Shown in pieces: positions 1 to 8,912 of a DNA stretch of 10,122 bases. The DNA is taken from assembly GCA_046262435.1 (NCBI GenBank), contig JBHEMT010000096.1:1-10122 (forward strand). Direction: 5' to 3'. How positions within the stretch are numbered: the first letter of the stretch is position 1; each line of letters opens with the position of its first letter. The notes below the pieces were generated by a model that ran no database searches, was not told the origin of the DNA, and saw only the letters and a program-made list of their open reading frames with translations. Made by a program: the position numbers and the translations under genes. This DNA comes from JBHEMT01 sp046262435. GTDB lineage: Bacteria > Chloroflexota > Dormibacteria > Aeolococcales > Aeolococcaceae.

Positions 1-272
1 GGCGCGGCCGGCTTGGCGCCGTTGGTGGCACCCTCGCTGATCCTGGCGAGGGTGGCGCCGACCGCCACCGTGTCGCCCTCGGCGGCGACGATTTCGCTCA
101 GGGTGCCCGCGGAGGGCGCGGGAACCTCGACGTCGACCTTGTCGGTGGTCACCTCGACCACCGCCTCGCCCACCTTCACCTCGTCCCCGACGGCCTTGAG
201 CCAGCGGGACACCGTGCCCTCGGTGACCGACTCACCCATGGAGGGCAGGACAACGGCGACGGGGTCGGGCAC
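1..272 (-). CDS. 2-oxoacid dehydrogenase E2 (dihydrolipoamide acyltransferase), N-terminal lipoyl domain, partial
   Basis: This is the N-terminal ~90 residues of an E2 acyltransferase; the rest lies beyond position 1. E2 forms the core of the 2-oxoglutarate, pyruvate or branched-chain dehydrogenase complexes and carries acyl groups on a lipoylated lysine. The visible part is a complete biotinyl/lipoyl domain: it opens with VVLPSMGESVTEGTV (residues 7-21), has the lipoylation motif TTDKVDVEV with the acceptor Lys45, and closes with a PAPSAGTL turn. An Ala/Pro/Lys-rich linker then begins at the window edge. The start is GTG at 272, preceded on the minus strand by GGAG (281-278) at 5-nt spacing; an ATG overlapping at 274 is in the wrong frame. 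The GESVTEG opening and DKVDVE motif resemble SucB-type proteins of GC-rich bacteria, but the substrate-specific acyltransferase domain is not in view, so I give no symbol. It is co-directional with the transporter upstream but separated by 203 bp and a strong hairpin, so it is probably a separate transcription unit. Confidence 0.9.
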   Translation of the reverse strand, partial: MPDPVAVVLPSMGESVTEGTVSRWLKAVGDEVKVGEAVVEVTTDKVDVEVPAPSAGTLSEIVAAEGDTVAVGATLARISEGATNGAKPAA

Positions 273-425
273 ATGAGCTCCTGCAGGCTCGGGGGACGAC
301 GACGCCGAAGGGCGCACGAGAGGGGCGGTCCGGCGTGGCGGTCTGCCTACATGGTCGCACCTTGCGCGTGGACGCGGCAGCCACGCCACGCCTCTTCACG
401 ACTTTGTGTCGGCGTGATCACCGAG

Positions 426-459
426 CAGGGGGTCGGACCGGTCCCGGCCCGACCCCCTG
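426..459 (-). terminator. Strong GC-rich inverted repeat behind the acetate transporter
   Basis: A perfect 11-bp inverted repeat (arms 426-436 and 449-459, CAGGGGGTCGG/CCGACCCCCTG) encloses a 12-nt loop that can itself pair partly. It begins 16 nt after the transporter stop codon on the minus strand. The minus-strand tail has no T-run, so this is an L-shaped hairpin of the kind often predicted as a terminator in GC-rich bacteria. The plus-strand side is followed by only three T. Its position suggests it insulates the downstream E2 gene from transporter transcription. Function is inferred from geometry alone. Confidence 0.6.
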
Positions 460-475
460 TTTCACCGCCAGGCCG

Positions 476-1186
476 TCAGGCCCGGTGGACCTCGCCGGTG
501 GGCAGGATGACCCGCTTCAGGTTGGCGTTGAGCACATCCGCAAAGGACGCGTAGATGGCCGCCGCCGCGGTTGCCAGGCCGACATACCCGCCGATGTGCG
601 TGATCGTTTCACTGACCGCGTACTTACCGGCGCTGAGCAGGAAGAACGTGGCCGCCAGGAGGATGAAGACCACGCTCACCGCCCGTGCGGAGCCCAGCGA
701 GGCGAAGAACATGTAGGCGGTGAAGATGCCCCAGGCCAGCAGGTAGAGGCCGAGGAAGTTGTTCTCGGCGCTCACCCCGCCGGCGGCCTTGATCGGCGCG
801 AGAAAGTACTGCACCAGCAGGAAGAAGCTGAACCAGAAGGCACCGTAGCTGGTGAAAGCCGTGGCCGCGAAGGTGTTGCCCCGCCGGAAGGCCCACATCC
901 CCGCGAGCAGCTGGGCCCCGCCGCCGAACGCTATCGCCATGGCGAGCACGCCGATGGTGTCGTACGCGGGCAGCCAGCCGGCGTTGATCACCGAGAGGAG
1001 GAGGGTGGTGATGCCGAAGCCGGCCAGGCCGAGCGGCGCCGGGTCACCGATCCCAAGGCCTGAGGCACTCACGGCGCCGGCCACGTTGCGTCCGGCGCCG
1101 CCAACCGGGGATGCCTCGGCCGTCGGCGTGCCGCGCACCGCCACCTCGCCCTGTCCGCCGACGCTGGGTTCCGTCGATGTCGTCAT
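476..1186 (-). CDS. satP: Acetate/succinate transporter, GPR1/FUN34/YaaH (SatP) family
   Basis: A 236-residue inner-membrane protein of the AceTr family, which imports acetate (and succinate in E. coli SatP) with protons. A hydrophilic, Gly/Ala/Thr-rich N-terminus of about 45 residues precedes the family signature, here DPAPLGLAGFGITT (residues 48-61), with Asp where E. coli has Asn. Six hydrophobic segments follow at roughly 53-71, 77-99, 107-130, 144-163, 168-187 and 198-217, including the NAGW turn after helix 1 and an FWFSFF run in helix 3. The C-terminus is short and polar. The ATG at 1186 has a near-perfect Shine-Dalgarno AAGGAGGT (1198-1191) at 4-nt spacing, which fixes the start. It lies 107 bp behind the acetyl-CoA synthetase stop in the same direction, so uptake and activation of acetate are probably co-expressed, perhaps with an extra internal promoter. 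The family is secure; exact substrate preference is inferred from the neighbour. Confidence 0.93.
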   Translation of the reverse strand: MTTSTEPSVGGQGEVAVRGTPTAEASPVGGAGRNVAGAVSASGLGIGDPAPLGLAGFGITTLLLSVINAGWLPAYDTIGVLAMAIAFGGGAQLLAGMWAFRRGNTFAATAFTSYGAFWFSFFLLVQYFLAPIKAAGGVSAENNFLGLYLLAWGIFTAYMFFASLGSARAVSVVFILLAATFFLLSAGKYAVSETITHIGGYVGLATAAAAIYASFADVLNANLKRVILPTGEVHRA

Positions 1187-1190
1187 GTCG

Positions 1191-1198
1191 ACCTCCTT
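1191..1198 (-). promoter_or_regulatory. Strong Shine-Dalgarno site for the acetate transporter
   Basis: AAGGAGGT on the minus strand ends 4 nt before the ATG at 1186. It is the most canonical ribosome binding site in the window and contrasts with the genes on the right that have none, suggesting high translation of the transporter. Confidence 0.85.
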
Positions 1199-1242
1199 TT
1201 CCTGCCCCGTCTCGGCCCGGTCTGTAATCGCGTCAATTGGGC

Positions 1243-1278
1243 GGATCCGATCCTAGTCCGGCGGCGTCGGCTTGACCA
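1243..1278 (-). promoter_or_regulatory. Weak candidate promoter and small palindrome between acs and satP
   Basis: In the 107-bp gap behind acs, the minus strand shows TGGTCA (1278-1273), a 17-nt spacer, then TAGGAT (1255-1250), which fits the TANNNT -10 pattern of GC-rich bacteria. An 11-bp palindrome, GGATC-C-GATCC (1243-1253), overlaps the -10 and could be an operator. A 5-bp GC stem with a 3-nt loop (1279-1291) lies directly after the acs stop and might weakly attenuate read-through. Each element is short and could be chance. Together they suggest satP can be expressed apart from acs. Confidence 0.25.
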
Positions 1279-1293
1279 GCGCCGGGGGCGCCG

Positions 1294-3258
<1,965 letters not shown>

Positions 3259-3303
3259 CACACTCCCTCTACGCTCGGCGGTGCTCAGCGGTGGTCCCGT
3301 GGG

Positions 3304-3327
3304 CCGCTCCCGCGGAGACGGGAACGG
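3304..3327 (-). other. Hairpin in the acs leader region
   Basis: CCGCTCCCG (3304-3312) and CGGGAACGG (3319-3327) form a 9-bp stem in acs-sense RNA with one G-U pair and a 6-nt loop, about 45-70 nt upstream of the acs ATG. It has no T-run. It may be a structured 5' leader or simply GC-rich chance pairing. Confidence 0.3.
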
Positions 3328-3450
3328 CTCGCGTCGCAGAGCCCCATGATGCGCCGCGCGCCACCCACCCGTCAGCAACCGCCACGCGACGAGACCCCTG
3401 AGCGATCAGCTGGCGCTCCAAGACGGCAATCCCCAGCACCGCGGCAGCAC

Positions 3451-3471
3451 CGGCGTCGTCAACGGACGCCG
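3451..3471 (-). terminator. Candidate weak hairpin terminator after glf
   Basis: CGGCGTC (3451-3457) and GACGCCG (3465-3471) form a 7-bp stem with a 7-nt loop, beginning 14 nt after the glf stop on the minus strand. There is no T-run. The 227-bp space between glf and acs (3259-3485) contains no supportable gene. It presumably holds the acs promoter, but no convincing -35/-10 pair was found. Confidence 0.35.
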
Positions 3472-3485
3472 CCCTGGCCGTCTGC

Positions 3486-4751
3486 TCAGCGGGCCTTGCT
3501 GCTCTGTGGGGCGGCGTCCGCCGCGGGTTCCGGGGCAGCCACCGCGGCGGCCTCGGCCTGCAAGGTGCCGGCGCTCGTCACCCCGGGGGCCGGCAGCACA
3601 CCGGGGCCACGCGGGGCCTTCTCCGGCGCAAGCATGGTGCGAGCCGTGGTCAGCGCCTGGGCGACGACCTGGTCCATGTTGTAGTAGCGATAGGTGGCCA
3701 GCCGGCCGACGAAATGCACCCCCGGAGTGGACTCGGCGTTGGCCCTGTACCGCCGGTAGAGCTCGGCGTTCTCGGGCCGCGGAATCGGGTAGTAGGGGTC
3801 GCCCTCAGCCCGCGGGTACTCGTAGATCAGAGTCGTCTTGGGGTGCACCTGCCCGGTCAGATACTTCATCTCAGTCACCCGGGTGAAGTCGAAGTCGTTG
3901 GGATGGTTGATCACCGGGGCCGCCTGCGCGACCTCACGCTCCTCGGTTCGGAACTCGAACTCGAGCGACCGGTACGGCAGCGCCCCGTGACGGTAGGCGA
4001 AGAACTCGTCGACCGGACCGGTGTACACGATCTCCTTGTAGGGGACCAGTCCATCCACCTCACGCCAGTCGGTGTTCAGCATCACCTTGATGTTGGGATG
4101 GCCAAGCAGACGCTGGAACATTCTGGTGTAGCCGTGCAGCGGCATCATCTGGAAGCGGTCGCTGAAGTAGCGGTTGTCGCGCGATGTGCGGAAGGGGATA
4201 CGAGCGGCCACGCTGCTGTCCAGTTCGGATGGATCCAGCCCCCACTGCTTGCGGGTGTAGTTCTTGAAGAACTTGTTGTACAGATCGCGACCGACCTTGG
4301 ACACGACCGCCTCTTCCGAGGTGCGCACCTGGTCGCACGGCTCCGCCACGCCGGCGAAGAAGTCGGCCAGCTCGAATGAGGTCAGATTCATCCCGTAGAG
4401 CTGGTTGACGGTGTCGAGGTTGATTGGCATTGGCAGGAGGCGGCCGTCCACCGAGGCCAAAACCCGGTGCTGGTAGGGCCTCCATTCGGTGAAGTGGCTC
4501 AGGTAGCCGACGACATCAACCGAGTTGGTGTGAAAGATATGCGGGCCGTAGCGATGGATCAGTACCCCGTGCTCGTCGTACTCGTCAAACGCGTTGCCAC
4601 CGATGTGGGGGCGCCGGTCCACCACCAGAACCCGCTTGTCGCCCTGGGAGGCGAGCCGCTCGGCGATGACACTGCCGGCGAAGCCCGCGCCCACGATCAG
4701 ATAGTCGAAGCGGCGCGGAGGCGTTTGGTCATCTCCCCAGAAGGCGGTCAT
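3486..4751 (-). CDS. glf: UDP-galactopyranose mutase
   Basis: A 421-residue cytoplasmic flavoenzyme that interconverts UDP-galactopyranose and UDP-galactofuranose, supplying Galf for surface glycans. Evidence: the FAD-binding Rossmann motif YLIVGAGFAGSVIAERLA (17-34), HIGGNAFDE (49-57), RYGPHIFHTN (67-76), the NYTRKQWG substrate-region motif (164-171), MMPLHGYT (202-209) and the C-terminal FVGRLATYRYYNMDQVV segment (347-363), all hallmarks of bacterial Glf. The start ATG 4751 overlaps the glycosyltransferase stop as ATGA, arguing for translational coupling; an upstream in-frame ATG at 4826 would overlap that gene by 79 bp and adds an unrelated Arg-rich leader. The preceding GGTGAG is only a weak ribosome site, consistent with coupling. 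Bacterial Glf proteins usually run 370-400 residues. Here the catalytic fold ends near residue 375, and about 46 residues of Ala/Pro-rich, apparently disordered tail follow. Confidence 0.96.
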   Translation of the reverse strand: MTAFWGDDQTPPRRFDYLIVGAGFAGSVIAERLASQGDKRVLVVDRRPHIGGNAFDEYDEHGVLIHRYGPHIFHTNSVDVVGYLSHFTEWRPYQHRVLASVDGRLLPMPINLDTVNQLYGMNLTSFELADFFAGVAEPCDQVRTSEEAVVSKVGRDLYNKFFKNYTRKQWGLDPSELDSSVAARIPFRTSRDNRYFSDRFQMMPLHGYTRMFQRLLGHPNIKVMLNTDWREVDGLVPYKEIVYTGPVDEFFAYRHGALPYRSLEFEFRTEEREVAQAAPVINHPNDFDFTRVTEMKYLTGQVHPKTTLIYEYPRAEGDPYYPIPRPENAELYRRYRANAESTPGVHFVGRLATYRYYNMDQVVAQALTTARTMLAPEKAPRGPGVLPAPGVTSAGTLQAEAAAVAAPEPAADAAPQSSKAR

Positions 4752-5860
4752 GCGCTCACCGACGACGAGGCGGCTTCGCTGGCGGACTCGATGAGGCTGC
4801 GCATGCGCTCGGCAATGCCGTCCCACCGCTGACGCTCCAGGAGTGCGTGGATGCGCGGGTCGTCAACCTCATGCCCCACGCGTGCCAGGTGGCGGCAGGC
4901 CTGCGCAAACTCGCCCGCATCATCCGCGAGGGCGACGAGGTCGCCGACGTCGGAGACCACATCGGGTACCCGGGTGGAGACAACCGGCAGCCCTGCCGCC
5001 AGGTACTCCAGGGTCTTGGTTGGGCTGATCGAACGGGTGGCCTCGTTGAGGGCAAAGGGCATCAGGGCGACGTCGAAGCCGGCCATCACCGCGGGCAGCT
5101 CCGAGTACGACCTGGCTCCGAGGTAGCTGATGTTGGGTCGCTGGGGGAGCGCCGCGGCCTCGACCTTGGCCACGGGCCCGACCATCTCAATCCGCCAGTC
5201 GGGGAGTGCGTCGGCCAGCCCGGCGAGTAGCTCAAGGTCAAGGCGCTCATCGATCACCCCGACGTAGCCTGCCACCGCGGGCCGGTGAGGCACGCGGGCG
5301 GCTCGCGCCGGCAGGTAGTGCTCCACGTCGATCCCGCTGGGGAAGAGGGTGGCCTCGCCGCGGCGCTGGCGCACAACCGCCTTGTGCAGGGAGCGCCCGC
5401 CGGTGAAGACCACGTCCGCTTCGTGGAGCGCGAGTGCCTGCCGTAGCTTGAGCAGCGGGGAGGCGTGCCGGAATGCAGCCAGGTCGTCCATGACGTCGTA
5501 GACGATCACCTCGGGATCGAGGGCCTCGGCAAAGGGAAGCGCTATCGGGGTGTACAGCCAGACCATTCGCGGCGAAACGCCGCCATTGGCGGCCAGAACG
5601 GCCTCCACATGGTCAAACTTCACCGCCGCGTCGAAACCCATCGGGGTCAGTGGCACTCCGGGCACCTCGGCCCGCAACCGGGTGACCGGGCCCAACCGCT
5701 CGAGCCTGGTGCTCACCGTGCTCGCCCGCACGGGGAGCGGCTCCTCGACGAACAGGGTGTTCCAGTGCGGGGCGAGCCTGGAGATGAGCTGCTGCGGCCG
5801 CTGCCAGACGAAGTCCCACCGCAGGTGGGAGAAGACGACAAGGTCGAACGGCTGTGACAT
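4748..5860 (-). CDS. GT4-like (GT-B fold) glycosyltransferase paired with glf
   Basis: A 370-residue cytoplasmic GT-B glycosyltransferase. The N-terminal domain begins FDLVVFSHLRWDFVWQRPQQL (5-25), an opening typical of a GT1/GT4-type subfamily. A linker motif YDVMDDLAAF (121-130) follows, then FPSGIDVEHY (173-182) at the inter-domain region. The C-terminal donor domain contains AGYVGVIDERLDLE (197-210) and the nucleotide-sugar motif NEATRSISPTKTLEYLAAGLP (272-292), with Glu273 and Glu285 close to the EX7E pattern. No membrane segment or signal peptide is seen. The start ATG 5860 has GGGGAGG (5871-5865) 4 nt upstream; the frame is open for 134 more codons, but these cross the divergent promoter and the next gene and lack family character. 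Its stop overlaps the glf start by ATGA. It probably adds a sugar to a glycan that contains Galf, possibly using UDP-Galf itself. Donor and acceptor cannot be read from the sequence. Confidence 0.9.
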   Translation of the reverse strand: MSQPFDLVVFSHLRWDFVWQRPQQLISRLAPHWNTLFVEEPLPVRASTVSTRLERLGPVTRLRAEVPGVPLTPMGFDAAVKFDHVEAVLAANGGVSPRMVWLYTPIALPFAEALDPEVIVYDVMDDLAAFRHASPLLKLRQALALHEADVVFTGGRSLHKAVVRQRRGEATLFPSGIDVEHYLPARAARVPHRPAVAGYVGVIDERLDLELLAGLADALPDWRIEMVGPVAKVEAAALPQRPNISYLGARSYSELPAVMAGFDVALMPFALNEATRSISPTKTLEYLAAGLPVVSTRVPDVVSDVGDLVALADDAGEFAQACRHLARVGHEVDDPRIHALLERQRWDGIAERMRSLIESASEAASSSVSA

Positions 5861-5980
5861 CAGGCCTCCCCTGCGCTCCAGCCGAACCCAAGGGCCCCAA
5901 CAGCTTGTCAGGTAAGATAACAGGAGCGTTGTCACTCCAGTATACGCTGGGGGTTCCTGCAGGCCGTAGACTCGCGGGCC
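5861..5980. promoter_or_regulatory. Divergent promoter region between the glf unit and the dehydrogenase/glycosidase unit
   Basis: All 120 bp between the two divergent starts must hold promoters for both units. On the minus strand TATACT (5944-5939) and TATCTT (5918-5913) fit a -10 for the glycosyltransferase, but neither has a good -35. On the plus strand TAGACT (5967-5972) lies 8 nt before the dehydrogenase ATG. TTGTCA occurs twice as a direct repeat (5905-5910 and 5929-5934), 24 bp apart. An imperfect CCAG-N6-CTGG inverted repeat (5937-5950) surrounds GTATAC. These could bind a shared regulator, but none matches a site I recognise. Confidence 0.4.
5967..5972 (+). promoter_or_regulatory. 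Candidate -10 hexamer for a leaderless dehydrogenase transcript
   Basis: TAGACT (TANNNT pattern) ends 8 nt before ATG 5981, near the distance expected when transcription begins at the start codon. No ribosome binding site precedes that ATG. No clear -35 is visible. Confidence 0.35.
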
Positions 5981-7024
5981 ATGCCACTCACCATGACCGG
6001 CGTGGTACTGCCTGGCGAGCGCCACCTTGAGCTGCGGTCCTTTCCCGTTCCGGAGCCCGGCGCCGGCGAGGTGCTGGTGCGAATGCGCGCCTCGACGCTG
6101 TGTGGCAGCGACCTGCGGGCAATCTACCGCCCCGCCGTCCAGGGGCACGGCCCCGAGGCCTACCGCGGGGTGATCGCCGGCCACGAGCCATGCGGGGTGG
6201 TGGAGCGCACCGGCCCAGGGGTCCGAGCCTTCCGCGCCGGCGAACGGGTGATCCTGTATCACATCGTTGGCTGTGGGACCTGCCAGGCCTGCCGGACGGG
6301 CTGGATGATCAGCTGCTCAAGCCCGGACCGGGCCGCCTATGGGTGGCAGCGCGATGGGGGCCACGCCGACTTTGTTCTCGCCGACCAGCGCACCCTGGTC
6401 CACCTTCCGGACGAACTCACCGCGGTCGACGGCGCCATCGTTGCGTGCGGGTACGGCACCGCATACGCCGCCTGCCTGCGCGCCGGCGTGTCCGGCCTCG
6501 ACCGGGTTCTGGTCACGGGCATGGGACCGGTGGGGATGGGCGCCGCCTTGCTCAGCCAGGCCATGGGAGCGCGGGTCACCGGCGTCGAGCTGAACCCCGA
6601 GCGGGCCGCCCTGGCGCGGCAGGCCGGCGTCCAGGAGGTGGTCAGCGGTGACGAGGTCGAGGTCGCCGCACGCGCCGCAAGCGAGGGGCGCGGCTTCGAG
6701 GTCGCAATTGACTGCAGCGGAGCGGCGCCGGCACGCCGTCTCTGCCTCGAGCTCGCTCGTGACTGGGGCCGCGTGGTGTTCGTCGGCGAGGGGGGGACGG
6801 TGGATTTCGCCCCAAGCCCGCTGTTGATCCACAAGCAGCTGGCTCTGCACGGCTCGTGGGTGTGCAGTATTTCCCAGATGGAGGATTTGGTCGAGCTGCT
6901 GGTTCGCTGGCGGATGCATCCTGAGGTGATCGTTACCCACCGCTTCCCGCTGGACCAGGCGGAGGAGGCCTACCGCCTGTTCGACACCGGCGAAAGCGGC
7001 AAGGTGGCGATCACGTGGGAGTGA
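5981..7024 (+). CDS. Zinc-dependent medium-chain dehydrogenase (sugar/polyol alcohol dehydrogenase type)
   Basis: A 347-residue cytoplasmic MDR oxidoreductase, typical length 340-360. The N-terminal GroES-like domain has catalytic zinc ligands Cys41 (CGSD), His68 and Glu69 (AGHE) and probably Cys156. The structural zinc lobe is intact, with Cys98, Cys101, Cys104 and Cys112 spaced C-x2-C-x2-C-x7-C. The nucleotide domain shows VLVTGMGPVGMG (176-187), and Glu203 at the end of the second strand favours NAD over NADP by family knowledge. The overall type resembles sorbitol, threonine or alditol dehydrogenases; the substrate is unknown. ATG 5981 has no Shine-Dalgarno; a TAGACT hexamer just upstream suggests a leaderless start, and ATG 5993 is the alternative. 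Its 3' end overlaps the GH2 gene, so the two are co-translated. By context it probably oxidises a sugar or polyol connected with the glycosidase product. Confidence 0.92.
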   Translation: MPLTMTGVVLPGERHLELRSFPVPEPGAGEVLVRMRASTLCGSDLRAIYRPAVQGHGPEAYRGVIAGHEPCGVVERTGPGVRAFRAGERVILYHIVGCGTCQACRTGWMISCSSPDRAAYGWQRDGGHADFVLADQRTLVHLPDELTAVDGAIVACGYGTAYAACLRAGVSGLDRVLVTGMGPVGMGAALLSQAMGARVTGVELNPERAALARQAGVQEVVSGDEVEVAARAASEGRGFEVAIDCSGAAPARRLCLELARDWGRVVFVGEGGTVDFAPSPLLIHKQLALHGSWVCSISQMEDLVELLVRWRMHPEVIVTHRFPLDQAEEAYRLFDTGESGKVAITWE

Positions 7025-8886
7025 GAGAGGCTGAGAACCATCCCCGCCCCCAGCTCGTGCGTGCCGGGTGGCGCGACCTCTGCGGCGAATGGCAGTTCAG
7101 CCACGACGATGACAACAGGGGCCTGCGGGAGCGCTGGCAGGACCGGGAGGAAGGGTTCAAGCGCAGGATCCAGGTGCCGTTCCCGCCGGAGTCGCCCGCC
7201 AGTGGCATTGCGGACCCGACCGCGCACCCGGTGGTCTGGTACCGCCGCACGTTTGGCATCGACCCGCTGCACCAGGGCCGCTGGCTCCTCCACTTCGGCG
7301 CGGTCGACTTTCGCGCTCAGGTCTGGGTGAACGGCTCACTGGTGGCCTCACATGTCGGTGGCCACACGCCCTTCAGTGCGGATGTCACCGGCCCGGCCAG
7401 AGCGGACGGCGACAACGTTCTCGTCGTCCGCGCCGAGGACTCCACCGGCGACCTGGCTCAGGTGCGCGGCAAGCAGTACTGGGGCACCCCGCCCGAGGAG
7501 GTGTGGTACCAGCGCACCACCGGCATCTGGCAGCCGGTGTGGTTGGAGCCGGTGCCCACCAGCCACATCGCCATGCTGCGCTGGAGCCCCGACCTCCCCA
7601 ACACCAGGCTCGGCCTTGAGGTTGGGCTCAACGCGGCGCCTGCTCCCGGACTCCGGGTGCGCATCGTGCTGCGCCGAGCCAACGGCTCACTGGTGGCCGA
7701 TGATGTCTGCACACTCACCGGCGCGATACTGCGCCGCACCGTGAGCGTCGACATCGGGGCGCCCTCGATCGCGCGCCGGCGCGACCTGGTCTGGTCGCCG
7801 GAATATCCCAACCTGCTGGACGCGGAGCTCACCCTGCTCGATGGCGACACCGTGGTGGACCGGGTCAGCAGCTATGTCGGCCTTCGCAGTGTCGACGTCG
7901 CCGACGGCAGGGTGCGGCTCAACGGCTGGCCCTACTATCTCCGCCTGGTTCTCGCCCAGGGGTACTGGCCCGAGACCCATCTGGCGGCGCCGGACAACGC
8001 CTCGTTGCGTCGCGAGGTCGAGTTGGTCCGTGAGCTCGGATTCAACGGTGTCCGGGTTCACCAGAAGGTCGAAGATCCGCGCTTCCTCTACTGGTGCGAC
8101 CGGCTCGGCCTGCTGGTCTGGGAGGAGATGCCGAGCCACTACGTGTTCACGCCATTGGCGGTGGAGGCGCTCACCCGGGAGTGGCTCGAGGTTATGCGCC
8201 GCGACCACAGTCACCCGTGCATCGTCGCCTGGGTGTGTTTCAACGAGAGCTGGGGCATCGACGAACTGGCCGGCGACCCTCGCCAGCGTGCCTACGTTGA
8301 GGGGATTCAACGTCTGACCCGAGCGGTGGACGGCAGCCGCCCGGTGATCGCCAATGACGGCTGGGAATATCTGGGGGGCGAGATTCTCGGCATCCACGAC
8401 TACGCACTTGACCCCCAGGTGATGCGGGAGCGCTATGGAGATGAGGAGTCGGTGCAGCGCACCCTCGCGGCGGTGCAGCCCAACTCCCACGCCCTTGACC
8501 TCAGCGATCGCCGGGCGCGCTCCCGCCCCGCTGTGGTGCTCAGTGAGTGTGGCGGCGTGGGGTCCAGGCCCGTCGATGGCAAGCCCTGGTTCGGCTACGG
8601 GGCGGTCGGCGCAGGAGACGACCTCCACGATGCCTATCGCGAGCTGATCGGCACGGTGCTGGCGTCGACCGCGCTGGCCGGCTTCTGCTACACCCAGCTT
8701 GTCGATACCGAGCAGGAGGTCAACGGCCTGCTCGACGCGTCGCGCAAGCCAAAAGTCGACCCATGGCGCATCCGCGCCGCGAACCGGCGCGCCGCTGCCG
8801 CCATTCCCGGCGAGCTGATGCTGTCGCACATCCTCCACGCCACCGACGTCTCGCCAAACCGACCGGATGGCGACAAGACCGGCTGA
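7015..8886 (+). CDS. Glycoside hydrolase family 2 protein
   Basis: A 623-residue retaining glycosidase of GH2 (clan GH-A), close in length to beta-glucuronidase. An N-terminal jelly-roll sugar-binding domain (about 15-180) contains WVNG (104-107) and the TTGIWQPVWLE signature (168-178). An Ig-like domain spans roughly 185-290 and a TIM barrel 295-600. The acid/base is Glu411 in CFNESWG and the nucleophile Glu511 in VVLSECGG; both are intact. No signal peptide is present, so it should act in the cytoplasm on imported or recycled glycans. GH2 covers galactosidase, glucuronidase, mannosidase, arabinosidase and galactofuranosidase activities, and specificity cannot be assigned here. The chosen GTG 7015 has AAGGTGG 7 nt upstream and overlaps the dehydrogenase end by 10 nt. 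GTG 7021 (a GTGA overlap with that stop) is a credible alternative only two codons in. It is tightly coupled to the dehydrogenase. Confidence 0.92.
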   Translation: MGVREAENHPRPQLVRAGWRDLCGEWQFSHDDDNRGLRERWQDREEGFKRRIQVPFPPESPASGIADPTAHPVVWYRRTFGIDPLHQGRWLLHFGAVDFRAQVWVNGSLVASHVGGHTPFSADVTGPARADGDNVLVVRAEDSTGDLAQVRGKQYWGTPPEEVWYQRTTGIWQPVWLEPVPTSHIAMLRWSPDLPNTRLGLEVGLNAAPAPGLRVRIVLRRANGSLVADDVCTLTGAILRRTVSVDIGAPSIARRRDLVWSPEYPNLLDAELTLLDGDTVVDRVSSYVGLRSVDVADGRVRLNGWPYYLRLVLAQGYWPETHLAAPDNASLRREVELVRELGFNGVRVHQKVEDPRFLYWCDRLGLLVWEEMPSHYVFTPLAVEALTREWLEVMRRDHSHPCIVAWVCFNESWGIDELAGDPRQRAYVEGIQRLTRAVDGSRPVIANDGWEYLGGEILGIHDYALDPQVMRERYGDEESVQRTLAAVQPNSHALDLSDRRARSRPAVVLSECGGVGSRPVDGKPWFGYGAVGAGDDLHDAYRELIGTVLASTALAGFCYTQLVDTEQEVNGLLDASRKPKVDPWRIRAANRRAAAAIPGELMLSHILHATDVSPNRPDGDKTG

Positions 8887-8912
8887 GGCCGGCGCCCCTC
8901 ACCAACGTGGGC

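Noticed and set aside
1027..1047. Asp instead of Asn at the start of the transporter signature (DPAPLGL)
   Set aside because: I recall Asp at this position in many GPR1/FUN34/YaaH proteins from GC-rich bacteria, so it is not treated as a functional anomaly.
335..1063. 242-codon plus-strand frame across the satP region
   Set aside because: It is antisense to a clear six-helix membrane protein; its translation is rich in charged residues and Gly/Arg and has no motif.
3259..3378. 40-codon N-terminal extension of acetyl-CoA synthetase
   Set aside because: ATG 3258 has a ribosome site and gives the usual family length; the extension is Arg/Pro-rich leader sequence.
5861..6262. 134-codon N-terminal extension of the glycosyltransferase frame
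   Set aside because: It would cross the divergent promoter region and overlap the dehydrogenase. The internal ATG 5860 has a good ribosome site and begins at the conserved N-terminal strand.
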